From Chaenocephalus aceratus (lineage: Eukaryota > Chordata > Actinopteri > Perciformes > Channichthyidae), in assembly GCA_023974075.1 (NCBI GenBank), contig CM043800.1, forward strand, positions 41,194,685 to 41,258,684: DNA of 64,000 bases. The letters run 5' to 3'. Under the pieces are notes generated by a model. That model searched no databases, was not told the DNA's origin, and saw nothing but the letters and a program-made list of their open reading frames with translations. Shown here in pieces: positions 17,262-29,000 of the stretch. Position 1 is the stretch's first letter. Every line of letters begins with the position of its first letter. The position numbers and the translations under genes are program-made.

Positions 17262-17645
17262 ATTAGCCGCTTTCACACCAAGTACTTAGCCGGTACTTGT
17301 CCCCGGTACTTAGTCCCCCCGAACTCTTTAGTCAGAAATTGTTAGTGTGACCGACACGATCCATTTCCTCCCCAGGAAAGTACCCATACCTCTCTAGCAG
17401 GGACTATCTGGGGCTGAAAAGGTTTGCGCGAACGAAGGATTAGTTCCAGATCTTTTTGGTGAGAAACCAAATCGCTGCTTTCACACCAAGTACTTTGCCG
17501 CACTTAGTTCCCAGCACTTAGTTCCCAGCACTTAGTTCCCAGCACTTAGTTCCCAGTACTTAGTTCCCAGCACTTAGTACCCCCATGGAACTAAGAGCCG
17601 ATCGCGTTCACACCGGAATAAGTCCCCTGAGGAAAGATTATGCAA
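17262..17645. mobile_element. MITE-like CTTTCACACC element with 14-bp tandem repeat
   Basis: GCCGCTTTCACACCAAGTAC opens the block and recurs at 17475. Between 17504 and 17580 the word AGCACTTAGTTCCC is repeated about six times. GTTCACACC near 17607 is a further copy of the terminal word. Resembles non-autonomous DNA elements of the type seen at 37340 but is not the same family. Starts 10 bp after the TRIM stop codon. Confidence 0.5.
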
Positions 17646-17760
17646 ATCTACGGATTTACTTTCGAGTAAATCGCCAGAACGCCGACACCTCCTCATCACT
17701 CCACCGCTCCTATGTTTTTTTTGTGTTGCCATACGTTATTCTCTCTCCGTTGGTGCGCGG

Positions 17761-17843
17761 GGCTAATGCTAATAATGCTAATGCTAATAATGCTAATGCT
17801 AATAATGCTAATGCTAATAATGCTAATGCTAATAATGCTAATG
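17761..17843 (+). repeat. 15-bp minisatellite (GCTAATGCTAATAAT)
   Basis: About five and a half tandem copies. Produces an artefactual NANNANNAN open frame. No role suggested. Confidence 0.9.
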
Positions 17844-17994
17844 CCAGCAAATACAATGGCGGCTTCACAAATCTTTTCTGAGTTTTACGGGGCGTGGTTT
17901 GCAATTCGCCCAGCAATGTTGTGTTATTTGTTTAGTTTGCCTTTTCTTACACTGTGTTCTTGCTGTGGGCATGCAGTGATTTTTAGACCACATG

Positions 17995-18182
17995 GTAATC
18001 TCACAAGGTGGTCTTGACTGTATGATATTCTTCCTTGAGATACACCCAGTTATTTTATGTTTTCTCGCACAAACTTGTAAAAAATAAACTTGTACATAAT
18101 ATTTTGTGCTCTAGCAAATCGATTTTGAGCAGCAAATGGACACTTCTAAATTGTTGTGTTACATTTTTGATATCATATGTTA
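17995..18182 (+). repeat. direct repeat flanking the TRIM gene, right copy
   Basis: Homologous to 15218-15378 in direct orientation, with a short insertion (ACTTGTAAAAAATAAACTTG) not found in the left copy. Confidence 0.75.
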
Positions 18183-18985
18183 TTCTCGTTATATGTAAAA
18201 CATTTATTGAATTATTGAATGTGCGAATTGGTCAGAAAGCATAAGCATGAGATGCGGCACAAAAGCTGTCTTCGGAACATGTTACGTGGATTTTACAGAA
18301 ATGTCTTCAACTTAGAATCCATCGCATTTGTTGATGTGTTTATTTACATGTTTTTGGCAGAGATAGCGCACTAAATGTAAACTACTGTAGCTTTATTCTA
18401 GGCTGTCTGCTTCTGTGTTTCGTCTATTGGCCCAGTCCTATTCTTATATTAACGCATAGATGTTGATGAAAAAACACAGCACAGCAGCAGCTTGTACAAA
18501 CACATACGGTTACTATAAATAAATCAAATAAAAAATATAAGGACTGGTATGTAAAATGCTCTCTTGATAGTTGAACCATATTACTACACACTTTGAGAAA
18601 TATTCCCATTATTCAAAGTTTGTTACACTATATTTAAACTTTATGGGATTTTTGTTATGCTCCCGGCTCCAAGCTTGGTCTCATTTAAACCGGTGTTTAC
18701 TACAGACAACTCGATGTTAGCGAGCTAAACCATATTGTTTTTGTTTAAAAAAGAGAAAAAAATAACACCTGTAGAAACCGTTGTACCAAAATATGTGAAC
18801 TAACCTTTTTCCTCGGCAGAAAACACACACAAAGTCATCAACAGCAGCACCGTAGGTTTTAAAACAAGTCATTCTCCAACAGACACACACAGGAAGGTCG
18901 ATGCAAACGAGGGGCCACAGCATTAGATGAAATGTCAGAGACAAGCTGAGTGTATCATCCGTTACTAAGTTGCGTGGTCTGCACA
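18183..18985. other. intergenic, no feature recognised
   Basis: AT-rich sequence; short open frames on the minus strand lack any recognisable domain. Confidence 0.6.
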
Positions 18986-18986
18986 A

Positions 18987-19043
18987 TGCGTGTGTGTGTG
19001 TGTGGTGTGTGTGTGTGTGTGTTGTGTGTGTGTGTGTGTGTGT
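18987..19043 (+). repeat. (TG)n microsatellite
   Basis: About 57 bp of GT dinucleotides with GG and TT interruptions. Confidence 0.95.
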
Positions 19044-19284
19044 GTCTGCACGATATGTGTGTCTCTGTGGTGTAGGTGGAGAATACGCAGCAGTGTTCCA
19101 TTCCCTCTGACCAATGGAAACTTAACACCTTACTTTGATCGTTGATAGGTTTCCTTTTCGTTGTTACGTTTTTGGTGTTGCATAATACTTCTTATATTAC
19201 CGTTAATACATTTTTATTTTTCACTGATATGTTTATTATAATTCAAGCAGTTATCATCTATCATAGGGCATCTAAACAATTGTC

Positions 19285-20098
19285 AGGTGTATATCAGTAT
19301 GTCGTGTCTCTACTTTAAAGAGTCCTCTCCTGCTGATGTTCAGGTGTATATCAGTATGTAGTGTCTCTACTTTAAAGAGTCCTCTCCTGCTGATGTTCAG
19401 GTGTATATCAGTATGTAGTGTCTCTACTTTAAAGAGTCCTCTCCTGCTGATGTTCAGGTGTATATCAGTATGTAGTGTCTCTACTTTAAAGAGTCCTCTC
19501 CTGCTGATGTTCAGGTGTATATCAGTATGTAGCGTCTCTACTTTAAAGAGTCCTCTCCTGCTGATGTTCAGGTGTATATCAGTATGTAGTGTCTCTACTT
19601 TAAAGAGTCCTCTCCTGATGTTCAGGTGTATATCAGTATGTAGTGTCTCTACTTTAAAGAGTCCTCTCCTGCTGATGTTCAGGTGTATATCAGTATGTAG
19701 TGTCTCTACTTTAAAGAGTCCTCTCCTGCTGATGTTCAGGTGTATATCAGTATGTAGTGTCTCTACTTTAAAGAGTCCTCTCCTGCTGATGTTCAGGTGT
19801 ATATCAGTATGTAGTGTCTCTACTTTAAAGAGTCCTCTCCTGCTGATGTTCAGGTGTATATCAGTATGTAGTGTCTCTACTTTAAAGAGTCCTCTCCTGC
19901 TGATGTTCAGGTGTATATCAGTATGTAGTGTCTCTACTTTAAAGAGTCCTCTCCTGCTGATGTTCAGGTGTATATCAGTATGTAGTGTCTCTACTTTAAA
20001 GAGTCCTCTCCTGCTGATGTTCAGGTGTATATCAGCATGTAGTGTCTCTACTTTAAGAGTCCTCTCCTGCTGATGTTCAGGTGTATATCAGCATGTAG
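19285..20098 (-). repeat. 57-bp minisatellite array B, about 14 copies, inverted relative to array A
   Basis: On the plus strand the unit reads TTTAAAGAGTCCTCTCCTGC + TGATGTTCAGGTGTATATCA + GTATGTAGTGTCTCTAC, the exact reverse complement of the array A unit. One copy near 19615 carries the same 3-bp deletion (CTCTCCTGATG) seen in array A unit 2. The parental MITE flank found beside array A is absent here. Confidence 0.95.
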
Positions 20099-20099
20099 T

Positions 20100-21055
20100 G
20101 TGTAGTGCTTGGAGATTTCACGTAGAATGTGTTGGAGCGCTAGCCAATAAGAGTGTGAGTGAGAAACTCCCTCTTGATAGAACACAGGGATTTTAGCCAT
20201 TGAAGAACATTACATGCACTAAAACCTATATAACAATACAGGAGATGGAAAATCACCCGAAAAACAGAATAACAGTGTTTACTGTGTGTTTGTAAGAGCA
20301 GCGTTACCTTTTCTTAAGTTGCTTTGAACTCTTCACCCGAAATGCAGTCTTATTTAATAAATGTTGGAACTTGTCTTTAAAATCAGGAGAGACTTCGTTT
20401 TTTGTTTAGAGAACATGCACCGTATGATATAAATGTTAATAGTCTTTGGGGATTAGACCTCGATCCTGATATCGTATGTATCTTAGGGGGGAAGTGCAGC
20501 CGTGAGTATAAAGGACCCCCCAAGTGGAGTGCATTAATGTATACCCCGTCTTCCTGCTTGAACTTGCGCTGAGCTTCGTATACTGTGCATATGTGTGGAA
20601 CATGCATTGTTATGCTATGTACATTTGATCCCCTTTGTATTGCTGATCATTTTTGTAACTTCTTAGAAGTAATTTTAAAGGTATGGGCATCACGCTGCGT
20701 TATTTATTAGTAAGTACGGAAGTGATAGGATGCTCTTCCTTTGTAAAGGGAATTGTATTTACCCATGGTTTCACCCTGTGTGTGTACAGTACATGCAGCC
20801 AAGTGACAGCCAACATCCCAGAGTGAAGACATCAATGTGTTCGCTGGGTGCAAACAGCTCCCCCTTGTGGAGAATCTGCAGCTAAATGTGAAAAAGTTGT
20901 AAGTCAGTTTTAGGGCCTGGACTCTAGATGTCCTTGTATACCACTGGTTTAGTCTTTTGATTCTCAACTAAGTCGAGCATTAACACCTTATGTGGTTATC
21001 TGTGGATGGTGACACCATTGTTTGTGTGGCATTGCATCATTATCAGATGGAATAA
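20100..21055. other. intergenic with a fragment of a dispersed repeat
   Basis: GAGAAACTCCCTC near 20161 and GGGATTTTAGCC near 20188 are the inverted counterpart of 36205-36230, so part of this block is a dispersed element. Otherwise no gene supported. Confidence 0.5.
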
Positions 21056-21059
21056 ATAA

Positions 21060-21385
21060 GGATGTATGAATTCACACCTACACACACACACACCACAAGG
21101 CTAATAAAAACAATGAGTATTCACACGGCATGACAGTGGTCCATTTAGCCGTTGGTTGGAGACTTTTACTGTAATAAATAAGAAAAATGTCAACTCACCA
21201 GCTAATGAAAGGACGAATGGAGAGGAACAAAGAGAACCACGTACGGGTCAGAATACTTTAAGTAATTTGAAGTTTTTTGTTTTATCTGATCATTTTATTG
21301 TTTCGTCTTTGGAGGCAGCTTGCAACATTTGTCATGTGATTCATGCTAATTGAATATGTTGGTTTGCAAGCTTCCTTTAATAAAT
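21060..21385 (+). pseudogene. relic of a C-type lectin first exon
   Basis: Alignable to the promoter and first exon of the intact lectin gene at 22990-23300: a CA tract, GTTGGTTGGAGAC, then codons for SPANERTNGEEQREP and GQNT, equivalent to SPANERTKGRAQRDP and GQNTSS of the intact gene, followed by a weak donor (A/GTAATT) and GCAAGCTTCCTTTAATAAA. The start region differs, and no transmembrane or CRD exons follow before the next gene, so this is most likely the stump of a lost paralogue. Confidence 0.65.
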
Positions 21386-21639
21386 GATATCATTTTGTAT
21401 TGAATGTGTGTAATGAATCCTGCAAGTTAGCGTTTTTACATTTTAAATATATTCTATTTTAATAGTAAATCTTCTAAAAGGCTTGTTTACTGTTGAAAGT
21501 CCCTCGTTTCATGTTGGTGTGGACATTATTAACAACTTTATCTTCTAACTAGTCTAGATTAATGTAAATCTTCAAATTTAAAATGGTAGCTTCTATTTAC
21601 GGTAAAAGTAAACAAGTTCATCAGTGACAGCAATGTCAT

Positions 21640-21765
21640 AGAAAACTTCGGAACAGAGGAACAGAAAAGCAAGATTTAAAATGATTAGGGCTTTCGAAGG
21701 TTAACTTAAAACAAAAGTAGTGCTTATCATCCTGTGTCCTGTGTGTGAAATGAAGTTTTAGGGAA
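21640..21765 (+). repeat. duplicated lectin upstream segment, copy 1
   Basis: GAGGAACAGAAAAGCAAGAT + ATTAGGGCTTTCGAAGGTTA and TAGTGCTTATCAT recur at 22880-22970, immediately upstream of the intact lectin gene. Confidence 0.8.
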
Positions 21766-22204
21766 ATGAAAGCGCTTGTCAGGGTGAAAAAATGTCCAGG
21801 GCGTTTCAATTTAAGCAAGAGAACTTACAAGAAACGGGAGGATCTTTTAAAAAATGGCACTTCTTTGTTTATCGGCCCTCTGTCGCTCCACTGTTGTCAG
21901 CTTTAATGGAGGATGTAGGAACAGTTAAAAAGGTGCAAGAACCCTAGATTTAAGCGTTTATTGCATTAACTGATTGTCCTGTTCAATCTTCGGCAAGAGT
22001 TGCTTCATCCAATATGGAGATTTTGCATTCTTGCTCGCAGCTTTATTCTTAAGAATCCATCAAGTAGAATGTCAAAACGGGGAAATGGGATTTCTTTTAA
22101 ATGTGTTGAATAAATCTTTTGTTTACAAAATGTTATTTATATGACTGTTTCCACTGATGTAAGCTTCTGCCTAACTCAAATAATAAATAATTGAAGTGCA
22201 GTTA

Positions 22205-22492
22205 AAGTGAAGGGTGCTTTGGTATTTATTATAATCTGCCATATAGGGCTGCCACTAAACCTTTGTTTGATTCTCATTGATCCTTTTCTCATTGAATTCA
22301 CTTGTTCTATCAAGTTTCAGAAGATGTCGAACAAAATGTGCTTCAGAGTTTCCCAAAGCCAAAGACACATCCACAAATGTTCAGTTTTTTCCATATATAA
22401 ATGCAAATGTTTGCTCTTTAGCACTCAAGATATACAACTGTGCCTGGTGAAAATGTCATTGGTTTTCATTGTTGGGCTTTAAATTTCACTTT
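22205..22492 (+). repeat. dispersed teleost repeat (TATAATCTGCCATATAGGGC), copy 1
   Basis: Same orientation as 36942-37195, sharing TATAATCTGCCATATAGGGC, TTCAGAAGATGTCGAACAAA and GAAAATGTCATTGGTTTTCA. It gives a chance ORF at 22207-22482. Confidence 0.8.
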
Positions 22493-22517
22493 TTCGACCC
22501 GTAGATTTAGTCCCAAT

Positions 22518-22580
22518 GAAAAACATCTGCAATCACTCTGTCTCTCAATCACAAACATAGACAAGTATATTTAACATACA
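22518..22580 (+). pseudogene. relic of a C-type lectin 3' UTR
   Basis: CATCTGCAATCA + TGTCTCTCAATCACAAACA matches the sequence just after the stop codons of both CRD sets (34090-34122 and 36038-36075). With the first-exon relic at 21060 it marks the ends of a gene whose middle has gone. Confidence 0.5.
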
Positions 22581-22879
22581 TATCATTTATCTTTTATTCA
22601 TTCTAATTATGGTTTTCTACACTTATATTATAGACGCCATTTTATTATAAAATAAACTAAACATCCCTAAATACCCTTAGGTGGATGTTTTATTATAGGG
22701 TGGACACAGGAAATGAAAACACTGACATTGATGCCAAAACTAGAAGGCCTTTATTTAAAGGAAAAGGTCACATAATAACGCTGTTAGACCTCAAAGACAT
22801 CACAGAGGGAGTCTCTTAGGTCGTCACAAATTAAGATACAAGGTCAATGAAGAATTCCACAAATGAACCAGCAGTAAAG

Positions 22880-22985
22880 AGGAACAGAAAAGCAAGATTA
22901 AAAATGATTAGGGCTTTCGAAGGTTAACTTAGAACAAATGTAGTGCTTATCATCATGTGTCCTGTGTGTGACACCCCCCCCCCAC
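22880..22985 (+). repeat. duplicated lectin upstream segment, copy 2
   Basis: Partner of 21640-21765; here it lies about 110 bp upstream of the lectin start codon and is followed by a C-run and a (CA)n tract, so it may include the promoter. Confidence 0.75.
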
Positions 22986-23095
22986 ACACACACACACACA
23001 CACACACACATGCCACAAAAGCTATACAAACGGATACGTTCACACGCTTACAGAGCTTTATGAAGCTTTGGTTGAAGACTGTCACTATAAGAAAC

Positions 23096-26000
23096 ATGGA
23101 GATGAGAGAGTATGCCAAATCACCAGCTAATGAAAGAACAAAAGGACGGGCACAAAGAGATCCAGGTCAGAATACTTCAAGTAAGTTTAAGTTTGTTATT
23201 TATTTTTTATCTCTGACCCTTTTAAACATTTTCTTTAGATGGCAGCTTGTAACTGTTTTTCCATGTGAATTCTTCTTTGGGTTTCGCAAGCTTCCTTAAA
23301 GAAATAAAGCTTATTGATACATTTTTACGAAACTAACAAAACCATCCAAATATAAATATTCTGCTTTTCTTCATTTTGTTGCTTATTTTTAAAGTTATTC
23401 ATTTTAAAATGACTACTCTTTTAAAGGACTTCTTAAGTAATAACATACATCACAGAGTCCCTGGCTTACAGGAATATTACTTCCAATTGTATATTTTCTA
23501 TTTTATTTCCAACTCGTTGTAATATATGTTGAGGACATCTTCAAATTTAAAGTTGTGTTTTTTTTTTACTGTAAAAGTAAAAGATTATGTGCAGCCGATG
23601 ATCAAATACAATGTTCTAAAAAGCAAATATCAGTAATACTTTAGAATGTTTCAATATAACCGCTTCCTCCTAATTTGTGAGTGTGTTAACTCTTCTGGGA
23701 AATACTCAGTAGGCCTATACTGTAATCTTTTCCACCGTACTTCTCTATTTCCATGGTTCAGTTGGTTACTGTACAAAAAAAAAAGATGCGATTATATATT
23801 TGTATGTTAAGTTTAGAAAACTGAAAGGGCTTAATATAGCTAGAGTTTAAAAAAGACATGAACACAATACATATGACAGAAAAAATGCAATGCGTCTAAC
23901 TTATAATTATCTTCATGTTAAAGGTGGGGTAGGTAAGTTTGAGAAACCGGCTCGAGAACATCCAGATAGCAATGAGTACACTGTAAAATGTTTGGCTGTA
24001 AAATTACAGTAAATTTACTGGCTACTAGTTGCATGGATTTCACAGTAATTGACTGTAATATTTCACAGTAATTTACTGTAGATATGTTACAGTACATTTA
24101 AATAAAATTACAACTAAATACTGTGACTTTACAGTTGCCATGCCCATGGAATTACTGTGATATAGCAGTACAGAGCTGTGGTATTATGGTACCCTTGCTC
24201 TACATAAATTACAGTAATTACCTGTATTTTCACGCTATTACTGTAAAGTAATGCAACACAGTAGCCAGTAATTTACTGTAAATATAAAAATGTAAATATT
24301 ACGATAATATATTGTAAATTTGACTAGTTAAAGGTGGGGTGTAAGTTTCAGAAACCGGCTCGAGATACACTTTTTGTTATATTCCATGGAATGCTCTTAA
24401 CATCCCGATAGCAATGAATATCTTAAGTGCTTGGACAAAAAATCCATAAAAACATTTCATCTGTAGAAGCGTAATACTGTAAAAAGTACAACAAGTTGCG
24501 GGACCGGCTTTACAAGGTTTCGGTGAGTAATATGAGTGCAATGTTTAACGTTAATGTCAGCTAGCTAACAGGTACACTAACGTGTTTTTGTTTTAGTAAC
24601 TAGTTTTCCTCGTTAAGAACTTCATGGTCTCTGTGTATGCTGTGGATAACATTAGTGTTCACAAGAACAAGATACACTCCCGTGTTTTGTTTTAGTTGCT
24701 CTTCAGATTGAAGCGGCCAGTTTTATATCGACTATACTGTATGTCTGATCTCCTTTTACATCTCGTTGTGTCATTTGAGTTTATTTGCTGTGTGTAGATT
24801 CAAGGGTTTTGGTTATCTTGTCAATTTGTTTGGTTATCTAGGCACAGCTGTGTGTGACTCCCTCTGGTACACTGGTATGTGTTTTCCTAATGTAGAGAGC
24901 ATTGATTAATTAATAACTACACACTGAGTCTAGATCCTGACCAAATCCTTTTTTATTGTTGATCAAATGTTTTTCAAAAATATTTTCATACACATTTAGA
25001 AAAATACAATGTACAATCACAACTAATACAGAAAAAACAAACAATAACAACAAGAGGACAAGAGGACAAACTATGGAAAATAAACCCTCCCACCCCAGAT
25101 CCGGACCATCCATGTATTATTGCTCATTCAATCTATTATAGCATGCTAACAAATGGTAGTTACTTTATTTTTACAGATCTGCATGGGAGATGATGGCGCG
25201 ATGCAGAGCGCTGTCTGTGATTGTGCACGGGGATGTACAAATGCAGCCACGCTGCAGCATTGGCAATATGTGCCATGTGGCAGATCAGCTCCACAGATGT
25301 TGAGTGCCAGTGGAGGAGCCTGGCACTTCCAAAGTAGTCCAGCCGGTGTCTCAACTTTACCAACAGTGAGAGGAGACATACAACCCACTGGCCAGAGACA
25401 TCGCCACTGAGGATGTAGACTGGTTCAGGTCTGCACTGAGGGGCGCACAGTGTGGCATGGCATGGCTTTTGTCACCTGAGCCAGAGCCGCGGCCTCAACA
25501 TCAGGCCATTGTCACCGTGCCGGAGCTGGTGAAGGAGCATGGGGGTCGGGGGCTTGAGGCAATTCTTGCCTCAATGCGACTGAGCAGAGACCAGCAAGCT
25601 GCCATCCAGACAGCCACCGTAGGACAGCGGACAAATCCTCAGTGCAGTTACACAGGCGGGGCAGGTTGAGAGCCAGCAATTTTGGTGCTGTGCTGCGGTC
25701 GGGACTTTCATCCACTCCATGCGCGTCCCTTATGAAGAGGGTGCTTGGGGGGTACAACTTGGACGAGTCATGGCTGTCAACTGGGGGGTTGTAAACGAGG
25801 CCGAAGGGTGAAGGCTTTGTGCAGGCCTATCGGGTGACAGTGTTCAAGTCTGGTCTCTTTGTGAGTGAGTCGGGTGTTTTGGGAGCATCACCGATGGACT
25901 TGTGCAGCCATCGGCCCTGCTGGAGGTGAAGTGTCCACACAGCCAGAGGAACATGACCATCGCAGAGGCAGTCCAGTTACCATCCTTCTGTCTCCGTGAG

Positions 26001-29000
26001 GAGGGTGGGTCTTATGTTCTCAAGGAGAATCACCCATACTGGCACCAGGTCCAAGGGCAGCTGCACATCACAGACCGGAGTCTCTGCTACTTTGTTGTGT
26101 GGACCACGAAGGAGGCGATCATCATCCCCATCCCCAAAGACCCTGCATGGCATGGAAATCTCCTCCTGGAAAAATTCTACACCCAGCATATGCTCCCTGT
26201 GTTGGCCAGTAGAGAGGAGGACATTTAAATAAACATACTCTTAACACCCTCGGACTCTGCGTTGTGTTTCGTATGTGTGATGGGGTGTTATGCAGAGGGG
26301 AGGAAAACAGGACACAGCAGATTGGGATTGTGGTGGAGATGCTGAGCAGTTATTTAATTGTTGCATGTAATTATTATTAAACTGCGTGCTTCTTAGTTAT
26401 TCCATCTTTTGCTGTAACATGGATCTGTATGTAACTCTATTTACTTGTTATCTACCACACTTCCTTCTACATCATACACCATCATTATACATGATGGTGT
26501 AGGATATATATAATTGTATACATATCTGTAAATTGTATAATTTAATTTTTCGTATTTGGGATTGTTGGAAACGTCTTTTTGATCTCTCTGTCTATAAACA
26601 GAAACTGAGTAAGATTGACAATAAAGTTGACTTTGAATTTGAAAAATATATATATTCTTTATGAAAATAGTTGACTGTTGTCAAATGAATCCAAATGAAA
26701 CGTTGGACTGAACTACAACTACGCCTTTAAATATCTATGGACTGTTTTTTCAGTGGGATGGCAAGTCAGAACAGATTTGATTTTCTGAAGTTAATTTAAC
26801 TTTGGCGACCATGTAAGGTCATTATTAAAAGGTACAATCAATTTGTTTAGGGTTGACTAAAATAATGAAAACATTTCATTTGGATAATTTACTGACAGAA
26901 TAAGAAACTCAATGATGCTCTACTCACCTGTTCCCTTTTTATAAAGTGAAACAGTTGAAACGATAGATTTTAGTAAAAATTTAAAACAACCTTCTCCAAA
27001 AGCTATCAAGGAATATACCGAATACTTGTTTTAGAACTTTATTACATATTTTTATATAAATAGTTTGAATGATCCATAATTGACAGAAGCTTTACACTGA
27101 CCTGTTACTCATATATTAATGTCTTTGTAGCTTCAGTAAACCACGACCTCACTAATTTCTTTCATTCATCACGGTTCAGTGATACATGAACCAGTTTGAA
27201 AACAGCTAAGCTCCCTTTCTCTTTTCCATGTGGAAAATGGCAGCTGCATATTCTGCTTTTCTCATCTGCTCGTCTACAATGAGAAAATTATATGATTAAT
27301 TACTAATAATCATTTAAACCTGTTATTACCAATATTTCACAAATTCTTCATGTAAACTTAAGAGCACAGCTGTATGTTGAGTATGTCAACTTTGCTTGGT
27401 TCATCTTACTGGGGGGGCAGCTACATGGATGTCGGTGCAGTCCACAATCATTGTGCAGTTGAAGGCAGAATGAATGAAGGCAGAATGAATTTATTATTGA
27501 CTCAGAATGAAGCACAACTTCATGTCATTGACTTTATTTGTAATTGTGTAAACAAATATGAGCATTGATTAGCAAGCAGGACCTGCAGGAACAGAGAACG
27601 ATGATGGATGGAGCTGGGAAGAGAGAAGAATAAATAAAACAGATCAACTTTATTATCGGATATTAAAAATTCAATTTCAAAACAAGTTGCCGCTCCTACA
27701 GTTTTCAAGTGTGTAAAGATGATTTCACATGACCTATGCAAAATATCACACTCAATACATGTGTGTCTCTGGGGGGTGCATTGTGCCTTTGATGTATAGA
27801 AATAATATACCATAACCAAATACTATTACGTACAGTGGAAATCAGGTTGCTAGAGCAGGTCAGTCCAGTGTGCATGTTCCTCAGGGTCTCAGCAATTACA
27901 GGTGAGGTAAAGAAAATAAAAGAGAAAAAGGTCAGTAACAACACTTTAAAGTAACAACACTTTGAATAATTATCACTCAACTACTGTCTTTCCAACAAGC
28001 AGATTGACTCACTATCATCACAATGAAACACGTCCAGACGAATGTCATGCAAAGCTGCCTGCCTGCCTGCCTGCCTGCCTTCGACTCTCCCTGAACTGCC
28101 TGATCTTTTAATGTTCAATGTTAACCATTTGAGCAGATAGCATTAAGTAGAAAAGATCGCCGATGCTAATGTGCTGTTAGCCTACCTCCCGCCCCCTTAG
28201 CACCTGGTGGAGGGGGCGATAGGCTACTCTTCAAATGTTTCACAAAATACTTACCATCATGACTACTCTTACTGTTTAACATTTTGATTTACTTCATGTT
28301 AAGGCTAATACAAATGACAAGGGTAATGTAATCTAATGCTAACTAACGTGCTCGCTACTAGCTAGGTAGCTAACTTGACTATGTTCCATGCAAAACATGT
28401 ATATTACCTGATATGTTTGGTCCAACAACTCCTGGTCCTTTCATCAGACGGGAAGCGATAGAACGAGCAAGTGGTATGATCACTTTTGTGATTCCAACCT
28501 GTTACAAAGCACACAGGCATCTTATAAAAGTGAATTATTGGAGCAATCTCTTATATTTATAGGAGGGAATAAATCAGTGATGAGATCTTCTGTCTTCTTC
28601 TTCTTCTTCTTTTCTTCTTCGTCTTCTTCTTCTTCTTCTTCTTCTTCTTCTTCTTCTTCTTCTTCTTCTTCTTCTTCTTCTTCTTCTTCTTTGCTTTAAT
28701 TTGCGAGTTGCAACCAGTCTTGGAGCATTATCGCCTATGACATCACTTACGCGACCCAGAAGGGGATTTGGGATTTGTAGTCTTTCTAGTTGCGTATTTT
28801 TCATAGTCTTATATTTCAACAGTTTTACGACAAACTGTGACTTTTTTTACATGGAAATGATTGTTTAAGATTGACAAACATCATATGTGCCATTCGTGGC
28901 ACAATTCAAAAGATAACTTTTCTCTCTCCATTGACTTCAATGTATAATTTTCCGCTTCCGGGGTTCCATGGACCGGAAGTAGATGGGTGTGACTTCGACA

